Below are positions 44,751-54,773 of a stretch of DNA of 64,000 nucleotides, in pieces (the stretch's first letter is position 1; each line of letters starts with the position of its first letter). Made by a program: the position numbers and the translations under genes. The notes beneath the pieces were generated by a model that saw only the letters and a program-made list of their open reading frames with translations, had not been told where the DNA came from and searched no databases. The stretch comes from Bacteroidia bacterium (lineage in GTDB: Bacteria > Bacteroidota > Bacteroidia > M30B66): positions 1-64,000 of the forward strand of contig JAGYKL010000010.1 of NCBI GenBank assembly GCA_018401705.1. Direction: 5' to 3'.

Positions 44751-45632
44751 TTAATCCAATGCATTCTTTATGATAGGAGTACAATCCTCCTTTAGCAACA
44801 TCTTTAAGATTTCTGAAAGCCTTTGCTTTAAATCCCTGCGTTCAATTATTAAATCTAAGAAACCATGCTCAAGAACAAATTCAGCTGTTTGAAAGCCTTC
44901 TGGTAAATCCTTACCAATAGTTTCTTTAACAACTCGAGGCCCAGCAAATCCTATCAAAGCGCCTGGCTCGGCAATGTTCAAGTCTCCAAGCATGGCATAA
45001 GAAGCAGTTACTCCACCAGTGGTTGGATCAGTTAACATTGATATGTAGGGCAATCCAGCTTCACTAAGCAAAGTTAGTTTTGCCGACGTTTTTGCCATTT
45101 GCATTAAAGAAAATGCAGCTTCCATCATCCGGGCACCGCCCGATTTACTAATAATCATGAAAGATGATTTATGCTTGATACTATAATCAATAGCACGTGA
45201 AATTTTCTCTCCAACAACAGAACCCATAGAACCTCCGATAAAATCAAAGTTCATGCAGGCAATTACTAGCTTAACTCCATCTACAGTACCATAGCCAACA
45301 GAAATTGCATCGGTATAACCGCTCTTTTTGATACTTGCAACTAACCTGTCTTTATACTTCTTAGTATCTTCAAACTCTAGAGGATCTGCAGAACGAATAT
45401 TTTTCAAAAGCTCTTCATACTTGCCTTCATCGAAAAGTATAGAAAAGTATTCCCGAGAATTGATGCGCTCATGATGATTGCAATTATCACAGACCCAAAG
45501 GCTCGAAGCATGATCACTCGAAGAGTAAATCTTTTTGCATGAAGGGCATTTATACCACAATCCTTCCGGAGTTTCTTTCTTCTCTGTTGTTGTTGTAGTA
45601 ATATTTTTATTCTTGCGACTAAACCAGCTCAT
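44751..45632 (-). CDS. accD: Acetyl-CoA carboxylase carboxyltransferase subunit beta
   Basis: Transfers CO2 from carboxybiotin to acetyl-CoA, together with AccA, to make malonyl-CoA for fatty acid synthesis. The 293-residue product has the N-terminal zinc ribbon with Cys29, Cys32, Cys48 and Cys51, and the crotonase-fold core (VKLVIACMNFDFIGGSMGSV, SGGARMMEAAFSLMQMAKTS, LTDPTTGGVTASYAMLGD, IGFAGPRVVKETI). It has a well-formed promoter and leads an apparent operon with the DUF2721 gene. Confidence 0.97.
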   Translation of the reverse strand: MSWFSRKNKNITTTTTEKKETPEGLWYKCPSCKKIYSSSDHASSLWVCDNCNHHERINSREYFSILFDEGKYEELLKNIRSADPLEFEDTKKYKDRLVASIKKSGYTDAISVGYGTVDGVKLVIACMNFDFIGGSMGSVVGEKISRAIDYSIKHKSSFMIISKSGGARMMEAAFSLMQMAKTSAKLTLLSEAGLPYISMLTDPTTGGVTASYAMLGDLNIAEPGALIGFAGPRVVKETIGKDLPEGFQTAEFVLEHGFLDLIIERRDLKQRLSEILKMLLKEDCTPIIKNALD

Positions 45633-45693
45633 TCAATTAAATTTTATTCAGGTTTTGTTAATTCTAGAAAAACATCTGCCCGAAAAGGGGCAA

Positions 45694-45724
45694 CAAACCT
45701 AAGCCATTTCAACTCAAACACAAA
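45694..45724 (-). promoter_or_regulatory. Promoter of accD
   Basis: Minus-strand TTTG (45724-45721), 19-nt spacer, TAGGTTTG (45701-45694): a textbook Bacteroidota promoter. The leader would be about 55 nt and begins with TGCCC...GGGCA, a short hairpin. Confidence 0.8.
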
Positions 45725-45828
45725 CGAAAAAATGCATGATGAAGGCTTAATACATTCTATATCAAAATATTAAGAAATTCAAAAATCCCAATCAAAGAAT
45801 TACGAACTTGCATTCAAATTTAGAACAA

Positions 45829-46239
45829 ATGATGAAGCTTCTTGTGTTTTTTACACTATGTACATGTTTCAATTGTCTAAAAGCTCAACCTCAAGAGTTT
45901 ACGTTTACAGGACCTGATGGAAAGGAGATGAGTTTAAGACAATATTATGTAGCATTTTTAATGAGTGGGGAAGTTCGTTCTCAAACCAAAGAGGAGGCAT
46001 CTGAACTACAAAATAAGCATATTGCATACCTCACAAAATTATTGGAGGATGGCATAATTCTATTAAATGGGCCATTTGATGAAGATTCGGCTATGCGTGG
46101 GATGAGCATTTATGCAACCGATTCTGCTGAAAAAGCGAGGGAATATGCCGAAAATGATCCAGCTGTAAAAAGCGGAAGGTTAAAAATTGAGATTCATCCT
46201 TGGTGGAGCGCTCCGTTTGTTCCCGAGTTTAATAAATAA
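45829..46239 (+). CDS. Exported YCII-domain protein
   Basis: A 136-residue protein with signal peptide MMKLLVFFTLCTCFNCLKAQ followed by a YCII-related ferredoxin-like fold (YYVAFLMSGEVRSQTKEEAS, HIAYLTKLLEDGIILLNGPF, AEKAREYAENDPAVKSGRL). YCII domains carry a conserved His/Asp pair; His and Asp of ENDPAVKSG fit. Export is unusual for this normally cytoplasmic family, though Bacteroidota homologues with signal peptides exist. The start is ATG 45829 or 45832; TTG 45808 is unlikely. Confidence 0.85.
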   Translation: MMKLLVFFTLCTCFNCLKAQPQEFTFTGPDGKEMSLRQYYVAFLMSGEVRSQTKEEASELQNKHIAYLTKLLEDGIILLNGPFDEDSAMRGMSIYATDSAEKAREYAENDPAVKSGRLKIEIHPWWSAPFVPEFNK

Positions 46240-46253
46240 TGTATTGAAAGAAC

Positions 46254-47525
46254 ATGAACAATAAGCAAAATCAAATAAATTGCCCAAACTGTGGAACTAC
46301 AATCGATGTTCAGGACATACTTGCTCATCAACTCGAGGAACAGATAAATCAAAAGTATCAACAACAACTTATTGAAGAAAAGAACAAGTTTCACAAGCAG
46401 GAAGAGCAGTTAAGAAAAGCGAAAGAAGAGTTTGAACAAAAGAAAAAGGAGGAGAACGAGTTGTTTCAGGAAAGATTGGATAAGCAACTGAAACAGGAGC
46501 GAAGGTTGATTGAAGATAAGTTGAAAGCAAAACTTCAAGATGAGCAGAAGGAGCAATTCGATGCACTTCAAAAGGAGTTAAATGAAAAATCGCTTCAGAT
46601 TAAGGAGCTAAACCTTGCAAAAGTTGAAATTGAACGCTTAAAACGAGCTAATGCTGAAGCAAAAGAAGAGGCTGAAGCTCAGGCCCAAAAGAAACTTAAC
46701 GAATTACTTCTTTCTGAAAGAGATAAAATAAGAAAAACAGAAGAAGAGAAAAATGAACTTCGCTTCAAGGAAATGCAGAAGCAACTTGAAGATCAAAAGC
46801 GCTTGACTGAAGAAATGAAGCGTAAGCAGGAGCAAGGCTCTATGCAATTACAAGGCGAAGTGCAGGAATTGGCTATTGAAGAATGGCTGGGTTCTAATTT
46901 TCCCCTTGATACTATAGAAGAAATAAAGAAAGGTGCACGTGGAGGTGATTGTATCCAGATTGTAAATACTTACACCAAGCAAAATTGCGGCACGATATAC
47001 TACGAAAGTAAACGCACCAAAGACTTTCAGAATTCCTGGATTGAAAAGTTCAAAGCTGATATTCGCGAGAAAAGTGCAACTATCGGAGTGCTTGTTACTG
47101 AAGTCATGCCTTCTGAAATGCCTAGAATGGGGATGAAAGAAGGTGTTTGGATTTGTAATTATGAGGAGTTTAAAGGTTTGAGTGCGGTATTGAGAGAAAC
47201 AGTTATTAAGCTCAGTGCTCTGGAAGATTCTCAAGAAAACAAAGGCGACAAAATGCATTTGCTTTATGATTATTTAACTGGCAATACTTTCAGAATGCAG
47301 GTTGAAGCAATAGTTGAGGGGTTCAGTTCAATGAAAACGGCTTTAGACTCTGAAAAACGTTCGATGTTTAGAATCTGGAAAGAAAGAGAAAAGCAGATTG
47401 ACAAAGTTTTAATCAACACCACAGAAATGTATGGTTCGGTAAGAGGAATCGCCGGAAATGCCATTCAAGAAGTAAAAGCACTTGAGCTTGATTCTGCAAA
47501 TGACTTTGATGAAGATGATGAATAA
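46254..47525 (+). CDS. DUF2130 family coiled-coil protein
   Basis: A 423-residue protein of the DUF2130 family. A zinc-ribbon-like NCPNCGTTIDV lies at the N-terminus, then a long charged coiled coil (about 25-200, rich in Glu, Lys, Gln), then the conserved globular part (VQELAIEEWLGSNFPLDTIE, GARGGDCIQIVN, GTIYYESKRTKDFQNSWIEK, FKADIREKSATIGVLVTEVM). The globular part resembles restriction-endonuclease folds (E.K pattern in YESKRTK), but activity is not established. It lies 14 bp after the YCII gene on the same strand. Confidence 0.9.
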   Translation: MNNKQNQINCPNCGTTIDVQDILAHQLEEQINQKYQQQLIEEKNKFHKQEEQLRKAKEEFEQKKKEENELFQERLDKQLKQERRLIEDKLKAKLQDEQKEQFDALQKELNEKSLQIKELNLAKVEIERLKRANAEAKEEAEAQAQKKLNELLLSERDKIRKTEEEKNELRFKEMQKQLEDQKRLTEEMKRKQEQGSMQLQGEVQELAIEEWLGSNFPLDTIEEIKKGARGGDCIQIVNTYTKQNCGTIYYESKRTKDFQNSWIEKFKADIREKSATIGVLVTEVMPSEMPRMGMKEGVWICNYEEFKGLSAVLRETVIKLSALEDSQENKGDKMHLLYDYLTGNTFRMQVEAIVEGFSSMKTALDSEKRSMFRIWKEREKQIDKVLINTTEMYGSVRGIAGNAIQEVKALELDSANDFDEDDE

Positions 47526-47527
47526 AA

Positions 47528-47818
47528 CTCTTAATATCCCTTAAGCAATGAGCTGATATGTTAAAAGCTAGAGATCCTGTCCAGATATTTTTAATCCGTG
47601 CGATTCTCAATTCATAATTTCAATCAAACCAATTGAGCTGAATTTTGCAATGCTTGAGATACTGATCTAGAATTTTTCATCCATGCGATTCTGAGCAGAT
47701 TTTAATACTCAAACCTATTGAGCTGAAATTTTCAATCCTTGGGATTCCCGTTCATGAAACTTTTATTTATGGGATTCTCAGAAAAGTTGTTTCAAAACTC
47801 TGATCTATCGAATTCTCG
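47528..47818. repeat. Degenerate 28-29-bp tandem array, about ten units
   Basis: Units share a pattern near TTTTCAATCC-TG-GATTCT-AGCTGA. The GATTCT-like core recurs at 47602, 47658 (GATACT), 47687, 47743 (GATTCC) and 47773; intermediate units at about 47630 and 47715 end in ATTGAGCTGA. Alternate spacings of 56 and 29 show an 85-bp higher-order period of three units. Earlier units ending GAGCTGA and GTCCAGA extend it left almost to the DUF2130 stop. Lengths are not multiples of three, so it is not a coding repeat. Confidence 0.7.
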
Positions 47819-47914
47819 AATAGTATTTTGCTTTAACATAAATTCTATCGATATCATACTTCGTTTGATATCTGATTTTATGTTAATCAGCATAGCTGAA
47901 TGCAAAATACTATT
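47819..47914. other. 96-bp nested inverted repeat, possible three-way junction
   Basis: The outer stem is 13 bp, perfect: AATAGTATTTTGC (47819-47831) with GCAAAATACTATT (47902-47914). Inside, TTAACATAAA (47833-47842) pairs with TTTATGTTAA (47877-47886), capped by GATATCA (47850-47856) with TGATATC (47866-47872). A separate hairpin TCAGC-ATA-GCTGA occupies 47887-47899. It is either a structured RNA (3' UTR or independent) or a small palindromic mobile element. Confidence 0.8.
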
Positions 47915-48100
47915 ATTGTTCTATAATTAATATTATGTTAAATAGAATATTTTATTCAATCTATTGATGTTTAACCTATTACACTCGGTTCAAAGTACGA
48001 TATACAATGCTCAAATTTGCGATGAATGATTTTTGCACATTTGGTTTCACACGCAAATTCCCCTTGCATCATTTCACTTCTTACCTTCACCTTTATCCAT

Positions 48101-48135
48101 AAAAAATCCCGAGAGTCTTTCTCTCGGGATTTTTT
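48101..48135 (-). terminator. Terminator of the gyrA-TPR operon
   Basis: A 15-bp perfect stem, AAAAAATCCCGAGAG (48101-48115) with CTCTCGGGATTTTTT (48121-48135), loop of 5 nt. It lies 18 bp after the TPR stop on the minus strand and has T runs in both directions. Confidence 0.92.
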
Positions 48136-48153
48136 AGCTATATACAAAACCAA

Positions 48154-49314
48154 TTACGGTTGCATCATCTTATTAACTTTCTCATACTTCTCAGTCATGT
48201 TCATGCGACTGTAAATTTGTTTCAGGGTTCGTAATAAAGCCTGAACATCTGGACTTTCTTGAGGGGCTAATTCTAACGCTTTTTCCAAATTGGGCAATGC
48301 CTTATTGAATTCTGCTTCAGCTAACTTATTTCCGGCTTCGTATTTTTTCATGTCTTTTTCATCATTGGCGATATCTTGCAAACGCTTTGCTTCATTGTTA
48401 TACATCGCTCCCATATTAAAATATGCTTCCCAGAAATCAGGTTTAATTTCAATCGCTTTTTTGTAAGAAGCAATTGCCTGTTCTTTCTTGCTTAAATCCT
48501 CATAGATTGTACCTGCTGCATAGTGCAACAAATGGTTTGTAGGATCTTTCTCAATTGCTTGAACCAATAACTTTTCAGCCTCGGCCGATTTTCCGCGCAT
48601 CAAATAATAATTAAGCTCTTCAGTGAGTAACTTCTGATCATTTGGAAACGCAGCTCTTCCTTCTTCAAGACTTTTCATTGCAGCAACAGTATCACCTTTC
48701 GATTTTTGAATGGTAATTAACTGTATGTACCGATTACCGTCGTCATCAATATTATAGCTAATAAGTTGCTTCAGATATTTCTCGGCTTTCTCATAATTAT
48801 CTGCTCTAATAGCAGCAATAGAAGAATTCTCTAAAGCAGCGGTGTCAAGAATATTTTTCTTTAATCCCAAATCAAAGGCTCCTTCGAAATAAGTCAAGGC
48901 TCCGTTGAAATTGTTCTCATTAAAGGCCATTATTCCTAGGTTCTTGTAACCTACAAGTGCTTTCTGATATGATTCTTCAGCATATTCATAAGCTGGATCT
49001 AAGTCAAATACTTTCGTGTATGATTCAATGGCTGTCAACAATGGGTTTTGACCACCTGAAGTGAATGCTTCATTTTTACTGTCATTCATAGCCCAATAAA
49101 CGTTTCCGCGGTAGTACCACGTTTTGGGTTTTGACATTGTTTTCTCATTAGTAATAGCCTGATCAATGTTCTCTTGAGCTTTCTTTAATTGCTCAACATC
49201 CTTATCCTGTAAATAATAATTCAGGTAATTATAGGCGCTTACTACTTTACTTTGCTGAGCAATAGCCGGGGCCGTAATGCCTATGGCAAAGAGTATCAGA
49301 AAAATACGGTTCAT
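48154..49314 (-). CDS. Secreted tetratricopeptide-repeat protein
   Basis: A 386-residue exported protein. ATG 49314 gives signal peptide MNRIFLILFAIGITAPAIAQ; a longer frame from 49398 would lie within the gyrA coding sequence. The TPR units include SYTKVFDLDPAYEYAEESY, ALTYFEGAFDLGLKKN, LVQAIEKDPTNHLLHYAAGT, AIASYKKAIEIKPDFWEAYF and NLEKALELAPQESPDVQ. Probably a periplasmic or envelope scaffold. It lies 16 bp after gyrA on the same strand and shares its terminator, so the two form an operon. Confidence 0.92.
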   Translation of the reverse strand: MNRIFLILFAIGITAPAIAQQSKVVSAYNYLNYYLQDKDVEQLKKAQENIDQAITNEKTMSKPKTWYYRGNVYWAMNDSKNEAFTSGGQNPLLTAIESYTKVFDLDPAYEYAEESYQKALVGYKNLGIMAFNENNFNGALTYFEGAFDLGLKKNILDTAALENSSIAAIRADNYEKAEKYLKQLISYNIDDDGNRYIQLITIQKSKGDTVAAMKSLEEGRAAFPNDQKLLTEELNYYLMRGKSAEAEKLLVQAIEKDPTNHLLHYAAGTIYEDLSKKEQAIASYKKAIEIKPDFWEAYFNMGAMYNNEAKRLQDIANDEKDMKKYEAGNKLAEAEFNKALPNLEKALELAPQESPDVQALLRTLKQIYSRMNMTEKYEKVNKMMQP

Positions 49315-49330
49315 ATTAAAAGGGTTTAAT

Positions 49331-51895
49331 TTATTCTTCAGTTGGATTTTCATCTTCGGTTTCTTTGTTTTCGCTTTCATCACCTGTAGCTCCTTCAATT
49401 CCTTCAGAACCTGTTGCCTCTATGCCTTCAACTCCTTCAATCTCTTCTTCTTCCTCCTCTTTCTCAACATTAGTAACAGCCGCGATACTTTGATTGTTTC
49501 TTAGAGTTATTAGTCTCACACCTTGAGTATTTCTGCCCATAACTCTTAAGCCATCAATTGGAATACGAATCATAACTCCAGAACGGGTGATAATCATCAA
49601 ATCTTCCTCATCTTTTACAGCAAGTAAAGCAATTAAAGCACCTGTCTTTTCTGTAATATTAATAGTCTTTACCCCTTTTCCACCTCTATTGGTGATTCTA
49701 TATTCATCTATATTGGAGCGTTTACCATATCCATTTTCAGAAACGACCATGATTTGAGTATTAGTATCCTCTGCACAAACCAGTCCAACTACTTCGTCTT
49801 CATCATTTGCTAAAGTAACTCCCCTCACTCCTGCTGCATTTCTTCCCATTGGTCTTACTTTGGCTTCAGGGAAACGAATAGCACGACCACTCTTTAATGC
49901 CATCATGATTTCAGAGCTTCCGCTTGTCATCGTTGCAGCTAGCAATTCTTCTCCATCACGAACAGTAATTGCATTAATACCGTTAACTCGAGGTCTTGAA
50001 TAAGCCTCCAAAGCAGTTTTCTTAATGGTTCCTCGATTAGTACACATAATAATGTAGTTATTATTAATGTACTCCTCGTTACTCAAACTGGTAACATTAA
50101 CATAAGCAACCACTTTATCATCCGGCGGAATATTTATCAGGTTTTGAATTGCTCTTCCTTTTGAAGTCTTAGTTCCTTCAGGAACTTCAAATGCACGCAT
50201 CCAGAAACATCTGCCTAGTTTAGTAAAGAACAACAAGTAATTGTGAGTTGAAGCCGTGAACAAATGCTCTAAGAAGTCTTCGTCTCTCGTATTTGAACCT
50301 TTAGATCCTGTTCCACCTCTTTTTTGCGTGCGGTATTCATTGAGATTCGTTCTTTTGATGTAACCTAAGTGTGAAACAGTAATTACACAAGGCTCATCAG
50401 CGATAAAGTCTTCAATTTTTTCTCCGTCAGCAGCATAGATAATTTCTGTTCTACGCTCATCATTGTACTTCTCTTTAATTTCAACTAGCTCATCTTTGAT
50501 AATCTTCATTCTCAGACCTTCGTCAGCAAGAATAGATTTCAAATATTCAATAGTCTTCATTAATTCATCGTACTCTTCTCTAATCTTATCACGCTCAAGT
50601 CCGGTTAGTCTTTGAAGAGTCAAGTTAAGAATCGCTCTCGCTTGAATTTCAGACAAATCAAAGCTTTCCATTAAGCCCTCTCTTGCATCATCAGGTGTTC
50701 TTGATGCTCTAATGAGTGAAATTATTGCGTCTAGATTATCAAGAGCAATTAAGAATCCTTCTAGAACATGAGCTCGCTTTTCTGCTTGTTCAAGCTCAAA
50801 TTTAGTGCGTCTTACGAGAACATCATGACGATGATCTACGAAATGTCGAATCATATCTTTTAGATTCAACATCTCTGGACGTCCTTTAACAAGCGCAATG
50901 TTGTTTACTGAAAATGAGGACTGTAGCTGCGTATATTTAAACAAGTTGTTCAATACAACATTTGTAATTGTATCTCTTTTTAATTCATATACAATACGCA
51001 TTCCGTCACGGTCACTCTCGTCACGAATATCACTGATTCCTTCAAGTTTCTTATCGTTTATAAGATCAGCCGTCTTGCGAATCATCTCCGCTTTGTTAAC
51101 CATGTAAGGAATTTCAGATACGATGATTCGCTCCCTGCCGTTATCGGTTTGTTCGATAAAAGTTTTAGCTCTCATCACTACCCTGCCACGTCCAGTTTCA
51201 AAGGCGTCTTTTACGCCTTCATAACCATAAATTATTCCTCCCGTAGGGAAATCAGGAGCTTTTACAAATTGCATTAGCTCCTGAACAGTTATTTCCTTGT
51301 TGTCGATATAAGCTACCGTACCGTCAATTACTTCACCTAACTGGTGAGGAGGCATATTTGTAGCCATACCAACTGCAATTCCAGATGCTCCATTAACCAA
51401 AAGATTTGGGATTTTTGCTGGCAAAACAGTTGGTTCTTCAAGTGAATCATCGAAATTCAGCCTGAAATCAACAGTATTTTTATCGATATCAGCAAGCATT
51501 TCCTCAGCTAGCTTCTTTAAGCGAGCTTCAGTATATCGCATTGCAGCTGGACTATCACCATCGATAGACCCAAAGTTACCTTGTCCGTCAACCAAAGGAT
51601 ATCTCAAACTCCATTCTTGAGCCATACGAACCATGGCATCATAAACTGAAGTATCTCCATGTGGGTGATATTTACCAAGAACCTCCCCTACAATTCTTGC
51701 AGATTTCTTGTGAGCTCGATTTGAAGCCACGCCTAAATCCTGCATTCCATAAAGAACACGGCGGTGAACGGGCTTTAATCCATCACGTACATCTGGTAAG
51801 GCACGTGACACAATGACCGACATCGAATAATCGATATAGGCGGTTTTCATTTCTTCTTCGATATTAATCGGAATAATTTTCTCTCCTTCTGCCAT
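49331..51895 (-). CDS. gyrA: DNA gyrase subunit A
   Basis: The DNA-cleaving subunit of gyrase, which negatively supercoils DNA using ATP with GyrB. The 854-residue product has the winged-helix/tower core with catalytic Tyr121 in [10 protein letters not shown]. The quinolone region reads [14 protein letters not shown], with Thr at the position of E. coli Ser83 and Asp at Asp87. The GyrA box appears as [10 protein letters not shown] near residue 525, and beta-pinwheel blades follow. It ends in a very acidic tail ([15 protein letters not shown] onward, about 50 residues). It is divergent from clpC and co-transcribed with the downstream TPR gene. Confidence 0.98.
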   Translation of the reverse strand: MAEGEKIIPINIEEEMKTAYIDYSMSVIVSRALPDVRDGLKPVHRRVLYGMQDLGVASNRAHKKSARIVGEVLGKYHPHGDTSVYDAMVRMAQEWSLRYPLVDGQGNFGSIDGDSPAAMRYTEARLKKLAEEMLADIDKNTVDFRLNFDDSLEEPTVLPAKIPNLLVNGASGIAVGMATNMPPHQLGEVIDGTVAYIDNKEITVQELMQFVKAPDFPTGGIIYGYEGVKDAFETGRGRVVMRAKTFIEQTDNGRERIIVSEIPYMVNKAEMIRKTADLINDKKLEGISDIRDESDRDGMRIVYELKRDTITNVVLNNLFKYTQLQSSFSVNNIALVKGRPEMLNLKDMIRHFVDHRHDVLVRRTKFELEQAEKRAHVLEGFLIALDNLDAIISLIRASRTPDDAREGLMESFDLSEIQARAILNLTLQRLTGLERDKIREEYDELMKTIEYLKSILADEGLRMKIIKDELVEIKEKYNDERRTEIIYAADGEKIEDFIADEPCVITVSHLGYIKRTNLNEYRTQKRGGTGSKGSNTRDEDFLEHLFTASTHNYLLFFTKLGRCFWMRAFEVPEGTKTSKGRAIQNLINIPPDDKVVAYVNVTSLSNEEYINNNYIIMCTNRGTIKKTALEAYSRPRVNGINAITVRDGEELLAATMTSGSSEIMMALKSGRAIRFPEAKVRPMGRNAAGVRGVTLANDEDEVVGLVCAEDTNTQIMVVSENGYGKRSNIDEYRITNRGGKGVKTINITEKTGALIALLAVKDEEDLMIITRSGVMIRIPIDGLRVMGRNTQGVRLITLRNNQSIAAVTNVEKEEEEEEIEGVEGIEATGSEGIEGATGDESENKETEDENPTEE

Positions 51896-52098
51896 AAAAT
51901 CAGTTAAACATGAACAGTATAATTGTTGTTAATAGAGTGACGTTTCAATCAAGTTGCGAATATACTTTAAATGGGTAAAAGCAGCCGAAAATTGAATGCT
52001 TAGTATTAACAAAAATCTGTTTGTAATTAACAATCGTATATCGTTTGATGATGCGACAGGCAATTAAATTTGTAATCGAAGGATGACAATCTTTTCAG

Positions 52099-52106
52099 TA
52101 CATTTG
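52099..52106 (+). promoter_or_regulatory. -7 box TACATTTG of clpC
   Basis: Exact TAnnTTTG, 35 nt before the ATG at 52142. A TTTG at 52069-52072 is 26 nt upstream, somewhat beyond the usual spacer. Confidence 0.55.
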
Positions 52107-52141
52107 AATCGACTGACATCACAAACCAGTAAACCACCACT

Positions 52142-54688
52142 ATGGAAGCGAGATTTTCACCACGTGTAAAAGATGTAATTTCCTACAGCCGGGAAGAGGC
52201 TCTTAGATTAGGCCATGATTATATGGGCGTTGAGCACCTGCTCTTAGGTATTATAAGAGAAGGCGAAGGCATGGCTATTAAGATACTTAAAAATCTTGGA
52301 GTTGACGTTCCTGAACTCAGAAAACAAATTGAAGGTTCAATTAAAGTGTCGACAGGCAAGTCATTGAATCTTAATCAAATACCACTAGTCAAGCAAGCTG
52401 AACGCGCTCTTAAAGTCACATATCTTGAAGCCCGTCTTTTCAAGACTAACTTGATTGGTACAGAACATCTTCTTTTAGCAATTCTAAAAGATGACGACAA
52501 TATTGTCACAAAAACCCTAGAGAAATTTAATGTGAATTATTCTATCGTACGCGACGAACTCAAAAACCTGCTTACAGAAGAGCCAAGGGCTCAAGCTCAA
52601 AGCAACCCATTAGATGATGACAATGATGATGATGGTGGCACTTTCGGTGGTGGAACCAAAAAAGTTAGCGATACCAAATCAAAAACTCCAGTTTTAGATA
52701 ATTTTGGAAGAGACCTTACTAAGGCCGCCGATGAAGGAAAACTTGATCCTATTGTTGGTCGTGAAAAAGAAATTGAAAGGGTGTCCCAAATTCTTTCCAG
52801 AAGGAAAAAGAACAACCCTATATTAATAGGTGAACCTGGTGTTGGTAAATCAGCTATTGCCGAAGGTCTTGCACTAAGAATAGTCCAAAAGAAAGTGTCT
52901 CGTGTGCTTTTCGATAAACGAGTAATCACTTTAGACCTTGCCTCTTTGGTTGCTGGTACTAAATACCGCGGTCAATTTGAAGAGCGTATGAAAGCTGTTC
53001 TAAATGAATTGGAGAAATCTCCTGATGTAATCTTATTTATTGATGAGATTCACACTATTGTTGGTGCTGGTGGTGCAAGCGGATCACTTGATGCTTCTAA
53101 CATGTTCAAGCCTGCATTAGCCAGGGGAGAAATTCAATGTATAGGAGCAACTACATTGGATGAATATAGACAGTATATCGAGAAAGACGGTGCTCTTGAA
53201 CGTCGTTTTCAAAAAGTAATTGTTGATCCTACTTCTGAAGAAGAAACTGTTCAAATCCTCAATAATATCAAAGGTAAATATGAAGACCACCATAACGTTA
53301 CCTACACTGATGAAGCTATTAAAGCTTGCGTAACTCTTACTCAAAGATACGTTAGCGATCGTCACTTGCCGGATAAAGCAATAGATGCTTTGGATGAAGC
53401 TGGCTCTCGTGTGCATATTACAAACATTCATGTTCCTCAAAACATTCTAGATATTGAGGCAAAAATCGAAGATGTTAAAGCAGAGAAGATTCAGGTTGTT
53501 AAAAGCCAGAAGTATGAAGAAGCTGCTAGACTTCGTGATAAAGAAAAGCAGCTTATTGAACAGCTGGATGTTGCCAAGAAAGCTTGGGAAGAGGAAACAA
53601 GAAATAACCGTCAAACAGTTTCAGAAGATAATGTTGCTGAAGTTGTTGCTATGATGACAGGCGTTCCTACTCAGCGAATTGCTCAGAATGAAAGCTCACG
53701 CTTGGTTAAAATGTACGATGAAATTCATGGTAAAGTAATTGGACAGGATGAGGCTATTAAAAAGGTAGTTAAGGCAATTCAAAGAAACCGTGCCGGTTTG
53801 AAGGATCCAAATCGCCCTATCGGTTCTTTTATTTTCTTGGGACCAACTGGTGTTGGTAAAACTCAACTAGCAAAAGTTCTTTCCAAATACCTATTCGATA
53901 GTGATGAAGCTCTTATCAGAATAGATATGAGTGAATACATGGAGAAATTTGCAGTTTCTAGATTAATCGGAGCGCCTCCTGGATACGTTGGATATGAAGA
54001 AGGTGGACAACTCACCGAAAAAGTGAGAAGAAAGCCTTACTCAGTGATTCTTCTTGATGAGATTGAAAAAGCGCATCCAGATGTATTTAACTTATTACTT
54101 CAAGTTCTGGATGATGGACAATTGACAGATAGTCTTGGACGTAAAATAGATTTTAAGAATGCAATTATCATTATGACTTCTAATATTGGCTCTCGCCAAT
54201 TGAAAGATTTTGGTCAAGGTGTTGGTTTTGCTACCGGAGCCAAAGTATCATCTGCATCTGATCATGAACGCGGTGTTATTGAGTCTGCTTTAAAGAAAGC
54301 ATTCGCTCCTGAATTCCTTAATCGTGTTGATGATGTTATCATGTTTAATTCATTGTCTAAAGAAAATATCAATACAATCATTGATATTGAATTAGCACAA
54401 GTATACAAGCGCATTGAAAACATGGGTTACAAAATCAAACTCGAAGATTCTGCAAGAGATTTTATTGTAGAAAAAGGGTATGATTCTCAATTTGGTGCAA
54501 GACCACTAAAAAGAGCTATTCAGAAATACGTTGAAGATCCTTTAGCTGAACATATCATCAATGCCAAGCTAACTGAAGGCGATTCAATTAACTTGTCTTA
54601 CAATTCCGAAAACAATGAGATGGATGTTAAGATTATAAAGCCTAGAAAAAAGAAAAAGCCTGAAGACAGTTCTTCTGAATCTGAATAA
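52142..54688 (+). CDS. clpC: ATP-dependent Clp protease ATP-binding subunit ClpC
   Basis: AAA+ unfoldase that feeds proteins to ClpP and takes part in protein quality control. The 848-residue product has the double Clp N domain (FSPRVKDVISYSREEALRLG...MGVEHLLLGII), AAA1 with Walker A GEPGVGKS near residue 230 and LFIDEIHTIVGAG, the UVR motif (SQKYEEAARLRDKEKQLIEQ) near 455 that marks ClpC rather than ClpB, AAA2 with GPTGVGKT near 567, and the ClpB-type D2-small domain. The C-terminal tail is Lys-rich then Ser/Glu-rich. It is a single gene followed by a strong terminator. Confidence 0.97.
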   Translation: MEARFSPRVKDVISYSREEALRLGHDYMGVEHLLLGIIREGEGMAIKILKNLGVDVPELRKQIEGSIKVSTGKSLNLNQIPLVKQAERALKVTYLEARLFKTNLIGTEHLLLAILKDDDNIVTKTLEKFNVNYSIVRDELKNLLTEEPRAQAQSNPLDDDNDDDGGTFGGGTKKVSDTKSKTPVLDNFGRDLTKAADEGKLDPIVGREKEIERVSQILSRRKKNNPILIGEPGVGKSAIAEGLALRIVQKKVSRVLFDKRVITLDLASLVAGTKYRGQFEERMKAVLNELEKSPDVILFIDEIHTIVGAGGASGSLDASNMFKPALARGEIQCIGATTLDEYRQYIEKDGALERRFQKVIVDPTSEEETVQILNNIKGKYEDHHNVTYTDEAIKACVTLTQRYVSDRHLPDKAIDALDEAGSRVHITNIHVPQNILDIEAKIEDVKAEKIQVVKSQKYEEAARLRDKEKQLIEQLDVAKKAWEEETRNNRQTVSEDNVAEVVAMMTGVPTQRIAQNESSRLVKMYDEIHGKVIGQDEAIKKVVKAIQRNRAGLKDPNRPIGSFIFLGPTGVGKTQLAKVLSKYLFDSDEALIRIDMSEYMEKFAVSRLIGAPPGYVGYEEGGQLTEKVRRKPYSVILLDEIEKAHPDVFNLLLQVLDDGQLTDSLGRKIDFKNAIIIMTSNIGSRQLKDFGQGVGFATGAKVSSASDHERGVIESALKKAFAPEFLNRVDDVIMFNSLSKENINTIIDIELAQVYKRIENMGYKIKLEDSARDFIVEKGYDSQFGARPLKRAIQKYVEDPLAEHIINAKLTEGDSINLSYNSENNEMDVKIIKPRKKKKPEDSSSESE

Positions 54689-54706
54689 TGGAATTTTCAA
54701 TTCACT

Positions 54707-54741
54707 AAAAAGCCCGAACAATTATATTGTTCGGGCTTTTT
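54707..54741 (+). terminator. Bidirectional terminator between clpC and the OMP gene
   Basis: A 16-bp perfect stem, AAAAAGCCCGAACAAT (54707-54722) with ATTGTTCGGGCTTTTT (54726-54741), 3-nt loop. It serves converging clpC and fabI-OMP transcripts. Confidence 0.93.
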
Positions 54742-54773
54742 CTTTAATGCTTATTTTGATTTCAGGTCTTAGA

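Larger units (their letters stand above)
47526..48153. other. Gene-free structured region after the DUF2130 gene
   Basis: In 628 bp I find no plausible gene. It contains the degenerate 28-29-bp tandem array, a 96-bp nested inverted repeat and, at its right end, the terminator of the TPR gene. Short open frames here cross the repeats or the terminator and are not supported. Confidence 0.75.

Noticed and set aside
47739-47930. 63-codon plus-strand frame
   Set aside because: It runs across the degenerate repeats and into the nested palindrome; no protein-like features.
47971-48214. Short frames on both strands (47971-48153 minus, 48026-48214 plus)
   Set aside because: Both read through the strong terminator at 48101-48135, and their composition follows the hairpin.
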